In this document: in pieces, positions 57,836 to 64,000 of the stretch
Position numbering within the stretch: position 1 is the stretch's first letter
How the letters are laid out: each line of letters opens with the position of its first letter
NCBI RefSeq assembly: GCF_003955685.1
Contig: NZ_RXHJ01000014.1
Coordinates: 1 to 64,000 of the forward strand
Source: Corynebacterium hylobatis
GTDB lineage: Bacteria > Actinomycetota > Actinomycetes > Mycobacteriales > Mycobacteriaceae
DNA length: 64,000 nt
Reading direction: 5' to 3'
The notes under the pieces: generated by a model
What the model was told of the DNA's origin: nothing
The model's database searches: none
The model's input: only the letters and a program-made list of their open reading frames with translations
Program-made: the position numbers and the translations under genes

Positions 57836-58771
57836 CTATTCGCAGACGGTGCCGTCGTTATCCCCGTCGCGGTACCAGTCGTATTCGGCATGAACTCCGG
57901 CGACATAGGGCCCGTAACCGGCGTCCTTCGCCTTCGCACAGCTGCTGAAGCGGGGGTCCGTACCGGCCCCGACGGGAGCGGCCAGGGCCATCGGCTGCGT
58001 GGCCGGGTCCTCGAACACCGGCACCTCGGCCGTGGTGGTGGTGTTGATCCGGTAGGTGGTCTGCTCGTCGGGCAGCGGATGGTCGGGGCAGTCCGCGAGC
58101 ACCCGGCCCATGGCGTCCTTCTCCGCGGCGGTCACCCACAGGTCGTAGCGGGCCTTCACCGCGATCTGCCGGGCGACGTAGTCGCAGCGGAAGGAACGGT
58201 TGGCCGGCAGCCAGGTCGCGGCATCACCGTCGCCCTTCTGCATGTTGGCGGGACCGTCGACGGCCAGCAGGTTGAGCGGGTCGTTGGCGAACTCGGTGCG
58301 TGCGGCGGTGTCGAGCTGCTGGGCGCCCTTCTGCCACGCATCGGACAGCGCGACGACGTGGTCGATCTGGACTGCCGTGGAGGTGTCCTGGCCGCGCTGG
58401 AAGTGGATCTCGGTGGCTGTGTAGGGGTCGTCCAGCACGCCGGTGAGCACCACGCAGTCGTGGGTGCCGGGGCGGAAGGTCTCGGACTCCAGGTCGCGGG
58501 CGAGGATGTCGTTGCGGGTGTCGCAGCCGTTGTGGTCGGTGTCCGACCAGGCAGGCCCGAACTCCTCACGGTCATAGCCGGTCTTCGGGGCCCGGCCCTT
58601 GACAGCGAGGGCCTCCAGCGCAGCGGCGGCACCACCGGTGGTGGCAGCGGTGCTGGTGGTGGGGGCGGGCGTGGAGTCTGTGGCCACCGGTTCGCCGGAG
58701 GTGCAGCCGGTGACGGTGAGGGCCAGAGCCAGGACGGCTCCGGCAACGGTGTGCGGTCGACGCAGCATCAT
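57836..58771 (-). CDS. lipoprotein with HNH (DUF1524) nuclease and Excalibur domain
   Basis: The 311-residue protein has a lipoprotein signal (lipobox VTGC at about residues 21-24), a Thr/Ala-rich linker, an HNH/DUF1524 nuclease (IDHVVALSDAWQKGA with the central DH, and NDPLNLLAVDGPANMQKGD), and a C-terminal Excalibur calcium-binding motif (FSSCAKAKDAGYGPY...DWYRDGDNDGTVCE). It should be an extracellular, wall-attached nuclease. It stands where mycobacteria have none, between murJ and sigM. The two adjacent ATG codons at 58771 and 58768 are both possible. Confidence 0.85.
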   Translation of the reverse strand: MMLRRPHTVAGAVLALALTVTGCTSGEPVATDSTPAPTTSTAATTGGAAAALEALAVKGRAPKTGYDREEFGPAWSDTDHNGCDTRNDILARDLESETFRPGTHDCVVLTGVLDDPYTATEIHFQRGQDTSTAVQIDHVVALSDAWQKGAQQLDTAARTEFANDPLNLLAVDGPANMQKGDGDAATWLPANRSFRCDYVARQIAVKARYDLWVTAAEKDAMGRVLADCPDHPLPDEQTTYRINTTTTAEVPVFEDPATQPMALAAPVGAGTDPRFSSCAKAKDAGYGPYVAGVHAEYDWYRDGDNDGTVCE

Positions 58772-58861
58772 GATGTTTTCCCGGGGTGGTACTGAAACTG
58801 ATAACCGTTGCAGTATTCCACGCGCGGGAAACACGGAGGTCAGCGGCCACCTGCCTCCGCC

Positions 58862-61800
58862 TCAGTCCACGCCGACGACCTGTACCTCGGAGATCTCCGC
58901 CGGGGCGGTGAACCACACGAGGACTCCCCCGCCTGTCTGCCGTTCCAGCTCCAGGCTGTTGCGGCCTTCGTGGAGGGTGGTCTCCGCCAGCAGGGGTAGC
59001 CCTGCCGGGTCCTGCGTCTCTGCGCCCTCTGCGCCCTCCGGCACCGCGTAGACCGCCACCGGCACGTCCCCGTCCGGGACGTGGATGACCAGGTGCTGCA
59101 GTTCGGCGGGCTCCTCGAGTGTCAGGGTGACACCTGCCGGGACGGTGGTGGTGGACCAGACGGTGCCGGTGTCGCCGTCGATGAGCTCGGGGGCGGTCGC
59201 GGCGGTGACCTCCTGGACCCGGCCCAGCGGGCGGGGTGCGGTCTCGGTCGCGGAACCCTGGATCGACTCGGAGGTGACCGGGGATTCCTCCCTGCCGCCG
59301 CTGAGGAAGCTGACCAGGTAGGTGGTCAGACCGGCGACGAGGACGACCGCGCCGATGGAACCCACGGCGAGCAGCGTGGCTGATTTCCGCGAGTAGGCCT
59401 TGGCGCCGAAGCCACCGGACTGGTCCTCGGGCTGCGGGTCCTCATCGTCCTCGACGACGAGGGCCTCGGGCTGTTCGTCGTCCACGCCGGCGAAGGCACG
59501 GAGCCGGGCGGCGAGCCTGCCCATATCGGTCTCGGTGGTGAAGTCCTCCAGGCCCGAGCAGGCCCCGGAGAGTAGTTTCAGGGCGGAGGTGACGGCGGCC
59601 TGGTCGCGTTCGACGGTGGCGTCGGTAAGCACCGCCGGGAAGGCCAGGACGGCCTGCCCGTCCGTGGAGATGCGGATCCGGGCCCGGTTGTCCAGGCCGA
59701 TGGGGCGGGTGCCGGTGGTGGCGTCGGCGAGCGGGGCGATCGCCGCGGCGACGGCGTGCGGGTCCAGGGGGCCACCGTCAGCCACCACCCGCAGCGCGGA
59801 ACCCGGTACCCAGTCGGCCACGACGAGGCAGCCGTTGCGGTACGCCAGGACCTCGATGTTGCCGGCCACACCCGGGGTGCCGGCAATGTTGCGGGTGCGG
59901 CGGGAGACCTCGGCGGCGGCGCCGGCGGCCGCGGCCGGGGAGGCCGGGGCCAGTGGTGCGTTGCCGGAGGTGTCCACGAAGGTCAGTGCCACCTCACGGC
60001 CGGTGGCCTGCTCGCGGGCGTGCCAGAAGCGGGCTCCCGGCACCGAACCGTGGTCGGCCAGCAGGCGGAACCGGCCGTCGGAGACCGGCGCACCGGGTAC
60101 CAGCCGCGGGCCGCGGACGATGCCGGCGGACATGGGGGCCGGTGGCGGAGAGGAGTTGAAGGGGTCCATCGCCACGTACTGGGCGGAGATCTCCTGGGGG
60201 TCCGGCTCCTCGACCTTGATCTCCTTGCTCGTGTCCGGCCGGATGAAGCGGGAGGCACCCGGGATGCGGGTGAGGGCCCGGCCGAGGTTCTGCACCTCCG
60301 GCAGGCCGGAGAAACTCAGTGCGATGCCGGTGGCGATGAGGAAGATGATGCCGTCGATGCCCACGCGGACCAGCACGCCGAGGGAGCCCAGACCGTCCAG
60401 CGGGCCTGCGGCGAAGGTGCGCAGGAGGAAGTCGGCGAACAGGGCCACGGCCACACCGATGAGGGAGGCTGCACCGGCCCACATCGTCGTGCGGATCTGG
60501 GAGCGGGTGCCCAGGTGGCCGAGCTTGCGGCGCAGCAGCAGTGCACCGATGACCGCACCCGCGACGAAGCCGAAGCCGTTGGCCGCACCCAGCAGGATGA
60601 CCACCCGGGAGGGTGAGGTGGCCACCAGCGGGGCCAGCAGGGAGAGGACGATCTTCGTGGCCGTGATACCGGCGATGATGAAGGTCGGGGTCCAGGCTTC
60701 CTCGCGGGCGTAGAAGACACGCAGGTGCAGCAGCACCAGGGCGTAGGGCAGCAGCGTGAAGGCGGAGAAACTGAGTGTCAGGCCCAGCAGGGTGCCCGAT
60801 TCGGTGTCGAAGTTCCGGTAGGAGAACAGCGCCACACCGATCTGCGGGCCGAAGGCGGTGAAGAAGAAGACGATGGGGATGAGCGCGATGAACGTCAGCT
60901 TCGTCGACAGGTTGAGGTCGTCGACCACCGCGCGGTCGTCACCGTCGGCGGCGTTGCGCGACAGGCGCGGCATGATGGCGGTGAGCAGGGTGACGCCGAT
61001 GATGCCGTAGGGCACCTGCAGCAGCAGCCACGCCTGCTGGTAGATCAGCGGGGCCGCCTTGTCGGACAGGGAGGCGATCTGGGTGGTCACCGCGTAACCG
61101 ACCTGGGAGATGGCCACGTAGACCACGATGGCCAGGGCCATGCCGCCGAACTGTTTGAGGCGGGCGTCCATCCCCCACAGCGGGCGCAGGTCGACGCCCG
61201 CCTTCTTCAGGTAGGGCAGGAGAATCAGGGCCTGCACCACCACGCCCAGCGTGGTGCCCAGGCCGAGCAGGAGGACGTGCGGGTCGGTGATGCCGGCGGG
61301 GGCGTCGTCAAGCAGGGCCCCCGGCAGCGTCATGTAGGCAAGCAGCACGGTGATGGACACGACGTTGTTGGCCACCGGCGCCCACGCGCCGGGTTTGAAG
61401 ATGCCGCGGGTGTTGAGCACCGCCATGAACAGCGCGAAGATGCCGTAGAAGAAGATCTGCGGCAGCAGCAGGTAGGCGAAGGACGTCGACTGGACGATGT
61501 TGACCTCACCGTCCGGGTTCAGCAGCATCCGCGTCAGCAGGGGCGCGCCGATCACCGAGAGCAGCGTCACCGCAACCAGCAGCGTCGCGGAGAGGGTGAA
61601 CAGGCGGCGGAAGAAGGCGGCACCCCGGTCGGGATCCTCCTTCTCCGCGCGCACCAGCACCGGCACCACCAGGGAGGTCAGCACCGCGCCGAGCACGATC
61701 TCCGTGATCAGGTTCGGCAGCGTGTTCGCCGTGTTGAAGGCGGAACCCACAGCCGGTCCCAGTGTCGCACCGATGAGCAGGTTGCGGATGAAGCCGGTGA

Positions 61801-62047
61801 TCCGCGAGATGAGCGTCGCGATCGCCATGGAACCGCCGGCGCGCACCACATCCGCATCGGAGGCCACCTTCGTACTTCCGGTGGGGGCCTCCTCGACGGG
61901 TGCGCCGGGTGCGGCCGTCAGCCGCGAGCGGTCAGGGGCGGGGGCCGGCGGCGGCGCCGGCACCCGTTGCTCCGGCACGGGGGACGGAGGTTCCGGGATG
62001 ACGAAGCGTGACCGCTGGCCGGATGAGAGGTTGTCGGTGGAATTCAC
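58862..62047 (-). CDS. murJ: MurJ/MviN lipid II flippase fused to a pseudokinase
   Basis: The 1061-residue protein has a Pro-rich cytoplasmic N-terminus, 14 or so membrane helices (about 70-590, with SMAIATLISRITGFIRNLLIGATLG), a cytoplasmic kinase-like domain (about 655-850), a further membrane helix (about 890-915) and an extracellular beta-rich domain. In the kinase-like part the VAIK lysine (EVALTFV) and the HRD motif are missing, so it is a pseudokinase. In mycobacteria phosphorylated MurJ binds FhaA to hold precursor export. The GTG start is at 62047, 24 bases after the DUF6049 stop. Confidence 0.92.
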   Translation of the reverse strand: MNSTDNLSSGQRSRFVIPEPPSPVPEQRVPAPPPAPAPDRSRLTAAPGAPVEEAPTGSTKVASDADVVRAGGSMAIATLISRITGFIRNLLIGATLGPAVGSAFNTANTLPNLITEIVLGAVLTSLVVPVLVRAEKEDPDRGAAFFRRLFTLSATLLVAVTLLSVIGAPLLTRMLLNPDGEVNIVQSTSFAYLLLPQIFFYGIFALFMAVLNTRGIFKPGAWAPVANNVVSITVLLAYMTLPGALLDDAPAGITDPHVLLLGLGTTLGVVVQALILLPYLKKAGVDLRPLWGMDARLKQFGGMALAIVVYVAISQVGYAVTTQIASLSDKAAPLIYQQAWLLLQVPYGIIGVTLLTAIMPRLSRNAADGDDRAVVDDLNLSTKLTFIALIPIVFFFTAFGPQIGVALFSYRNFDTESGTLLGLTLSFSAFTLLPYALVLLHLRVFYAREEAWTPTFIIAGITATKIVLSLLAPLVATSPSRVVILLGAANGFGFVAGAVIGALLLRRKLGHLGTRSQIRTTMWAGAASLIGVAVALFADFLLRTFAAGPLDGLGSLGVLVRVGIDGIIFLIATGIALSFSGLPEVQNLGRALTRIPGASRFIRPDTSKEIKVEEPDPQEISAQYVAMDPFNSSPPPAPMSAGIVRGPRLVPGAPVSDGRFRLLADHGSVPGARFWHAREQATGREVALTFVDTSGNAPLAPASPAAAAGAAAEVSRRTRNIAGTPGVAGNIEVLAYRNGCLVVADWVPGSALRVVADGGPLDPHAVAAAIAPLADATTGTRPIGLDNRARIRISTDGQAVLAFPAVLTDATVERDQAAVTSALKLLSGACSGLEDFTTETDMGRLAARLRAFAGVDDEQPEALVVEDDEDPQPEDQSGGFGAKAYSRKSATLLAVGSIGAVVLVAGLTTYLVSFLSGGREESPVTSESIQGSATETAPRPLGRVQEVTAATAPELIDGDTGTVWSTTTVPAGVTLTLEEPAELQHLVIHVPDGDVPVAVYAVPEGAEGAETQDPAGLPLLAETTLHEGRNSLELERQTGGGVLVWFTAPAEISEVQVVGVD

Positions 62048-62070
62048 TCACAAAGCCGTTCTAAAGGTTT

Positions 62071-64000
62071 TCAGGGGCGCTGCCGGTTGCCGCGGCGTTG
62101 GCGGCCGAGGCGGAAGAGCAGCGCCAGGGACAACCCCACCACCAGGAGCAGGGCGATGCCGTAGGTGCCGACGATACCGGTCCGTGTCTGCACCGTGATG
62201 TCCACCGCCGTGGAGATGGGCGAGCCGTCACGGGTGGCCAGCCACAGCGTCAGCTGCGTCTGATCCTGATCGGCGGGCAGGTCCGCGGTCATCTGCACCG
62301 TAATGGATCCGTGCGCCGGAATATGCACCCGCCCGGGCACGTCGACAGTCGCCCCCGGCGGACCGTCATGGACCAGCTCGGTATCCACCGGCAGCGGCAG
62401 GCCGTTCTCCGCGACGATGAGCAGTGGTGAACTCTCCGAGGCCCGGGTGTAGACGTTGCCCGGCGGGATCAGCGCCACCGAACCCCGCAGATCCTGCAGG
62501 GTCCGCCGGTTGCCGTCCAACCGCCGGTCCGTCGCCGCCACCGCCGCCTCGTGGTGCCCGAGGCTGCTTCTCGACGTCGCCGACAGACTCATCAGCACGT
62601 CGCGGCGCAACGGCAGCGTGAAACCATAGCGGGTGAGGTTGATACCCCGGTCGTTGACCATCATCCGCGTGAGATCATCGGTGTAGCGGGCCTGCTGGCT
62701 CGCGCGCAGCACCTCCGTGTCACTGAACACCGCCGGATCGGCGTAGGGCGAACCGAAACGCGTCACCCCCAGCGTCGGCGGGGACAACGGCTGCGCGTCC
62801 AGCGTCTCCGCCTGCTCCCGCGCCGGGGTCACCGCCTGGTCCAGCGGCAGCGGAGTCGCCGCATCCTCGGCGAGCAACCCCGCCGTGGCGGTCAGGAGAG
62901 CGGCGGCGGTGGGGGCGTCGATAAGCGAGGCCGGGAGGATGAGCACCGGCTCCGGTGACTGCGCCCAGTCGGCGGGCAGCGTCTGCTCCGCCACCGCCAG
63001 CCGCACCGCCGAACCGGCCGTCAGCGCACGGGCGAGGGGGGAATCGAGGCGGGCGTCGAAACGTGCATCCGGGTTGGAGTAGCCCGCGGTCTGCGGTTCC
63101 GGGCCCGTCGCCGCCAGCAGTGCCCCCAACGCGCCGGGGTAGGTCACCGCGTTGATGCCCGGGGCCAGGCGGGCGATATTGTCCACCTGGGGCACCCCCC
63201 AGACCGTGTTGTCGGCCACGAGCACCTGCACCGGGGTCTGCGGCACCGGCGCACCCGGCTCCTCCGGCAGCACCGGGGACTCCAGCGAGGAATGATCCGC
63301 CCCCGCCTGCTGCGGTGCCCGGCGCGCCACCGCGGCCTCCCACGTCGCCTGCATCCCATCCTCCAGCACCGTCGAACCCGTCTGGTCCGCCCAGCCCAGG
63401 GCCGTGGCCGCCTGCTCGGTGACGTAGCCGACGGCGGGGATGACGACATTGCCGGAGGGGGCGGCACCCAGCTCCGCCTGCAGGGTGGCCGGGCCACGCT
63501 GCACGGCCTCCCGGAACAGCCATTCATCCTCCGTGGCGGCCACGGCGTTGAGGTCCGCGTTCGCCCAGGGCAGCGCCACGGTGCAGCCCGCACCCGCGGT
63601 CGTGCTCAGCCGTGTCAGCCACTCCTGCGCGTCCGCCGCACCCCGGCCCGGCTCCCCCGGATCGGATTCACCGGCGGAACCCCAGCTGTCGCGCAGCCGC
63701 TGGGCCTTCTTCGTCAGGGAGGGTCGTTCCGGTGACACGGTATAACCCTCCGCCATACGCGCGACGGTGTCCACCAGGGCCGGGTCAATGGCCAGGCAGG
63801 CGCCCTGGCTCAGCTCCGCCGCGTTCGGACCCGTGGTCGTCGCCGTAGCGTAGGTGTTGAGCAGGTCATTGAGCCGCCCACCGGGGGCCAGCTGGTCCGC
63901 GAGCTGCTCCGATTCGAGGATCAGCGGGGGATCCTCCGCCGCCCGGCCCGTCTCACCGGGAACGATGTCCACCGGGGCGGTCAGCGGCACGATGAGGCTG
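62071..64000 (-). CDS. DUF6049 family membrane-anchored protein (partial)
   Basis: At least 643 residues lie in the window and the gene continues past the right edge, since the frame is open upstream of the GTG at 63990 (SLIVPLTAPVDIVPG). The product has a large extracellular part and a C-terminal membrane helix (GIALLLVVGLSLALLF) with a basic tail (RLGRQRRGNRQRP). An orthologue precedes murJ in mycobacteria. The function is unknown; position suggests a role with the flippase. Confidence 0.8.
   Translation of the reverse strand, partial: SLIVPLTAPVDIVPGETGRAAEDPPLILESEQLADQLAPGGRLNDLLNTYATATTTGPNAAELSQGACLAIDPALVDTVARMAEGYTVSPERPSLTKKAQRLRDSWGSAGESDPGEPGRGAADAQEWLTRLSTTAGAGCTVALPWANADLNAVAATEDEWLFREAVQRGPATLQAELGAAPSGNVVIPAVGYVTEQAATALGWADQTGSTVLEDGMQATWEAAVARRAPQQAGADHSSLESPVLPEEPGAPVPQTPVQVLVADNTVWGVPQVDNIARLAPGINAVTYPGALGALLAATGPEPQTAGYSNPDARFDARLDSPLARALTAGSAVRLAVAEQTLPADWAQSPEPVLILPASLIDAPTAAALLTATAGLLAEDAATPLPLDQAVTPAREQAETLDAQPLSPPTLGVTRFGSPYADPAVFSDTEVLRASQQARYTDDLTRMMVNDRGINLTRYGFTLPLRRDVLMSLSATSRSSLGHHEAAVAATDRRLDGNRRTLQDLRGSVALIPPGNVYTRASESSPLLIVAENGLPLPVDTELVHDGPPGATVDVPGRVHIPAHGSITVQMTADLPADQDQTQLTLWLATRDGSPISTAVDITVQTRTGIVGTYGIALLLVVGLSLALLFRLGRQRRGNRQRP

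Overview
The window is high-GC actinobacterial DNA that reads as the origin region of a Corynebacterium-like chromosome. It carries dnaA, dnaN, recF, a DUF721 gene, gyrB and gyrA. It also carries rpmH-rnpA-yidD-yidC-rsmG-parA-parB, the fhaA-fhaB-pstP-rodA-pbpA-pknA-pknB cluster with crgA, and cwlM-trx-trxB-sigM-murJ. This combination and order are typical of mycolate-containing actinobacteria. A surface protein with an LAxTG-type sorting signal also fits Corynebacterium. The species cannot be fixed from the sequence alone.

Layout. (1) 1-7.5 kb: a more AT-rich accessory block on the minus strand, lying against the 3' end of a tRNA-Leu gene. It holds a NucS-like PD-(D/E)xK protein and a three-gene, ATGA-coupled operon: MmeI-like DNA methyltransferase, DEAD/DEAH helicase, GIY-YIG nuclease. 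It looks like a split restriction or phage-defence system. (2) 8.2-17.5 kb: the conserved Ser/Thr kinase, phosphatase and cell-elongation operon. (3) 17.5-23.5 kb: a second accessory block next to a truncated nitroreductase. It has a LysR regulator divergent from a complete three-component cytochrome P450 system and an MHS-type transporter. (4) 23.7-33.5 kb: a PRC-barrel/DUF2382 protein, an unexpected DnaA-box cluster, rhomboid, ppiA, metF-metE, a CDF transporter and a CAP protein. (5) 33.9-38.5 kb: tRNA-Ala and tRNA-Ile, DUF3566, gyrA, a decayed transposase and a decayed Fic/Doc-type pair. (6) 38.8-42.9 kb: a sorted surface protein, a small DUF protein, a phosphoesterase and gyrB. (7) 43.0-54.4 kb: the replication-origin core. 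(8) 54.5-64 kb: cwlM to murJ, with an inserted HNH lipoprotein gene, and a DUF6049 gene cut by the window edge.

How the genes connect. PknA and PknB (sensor kinases), PstP (phosphatase), FhaA and FhaB (phosphothreonine readers), RodA/PbpA (elongation synthase), CwlM (a catalytically dead amidase) and MurJ (lipid II flippase with a pseudokinase tail) form the signalling circuit that controls peptidoglycan synthesis. All of it lies in this window. DnaA, DnaN, RecF, gyrase, ParA and ParB supply replication and segregation.

The most notable observations are: the putative split methyltransferase/helicase/GIY-YIG system; a DnaA-box cluster about 23 kb from dnaA; recF and parB genes whose only well-placed start codon is ATC; a 13-bp motif repeated far above chance in every context; a catalytically dead Fic/Doc-like pair; and a perfect 26-bp inverted repeat between two convergent genes.
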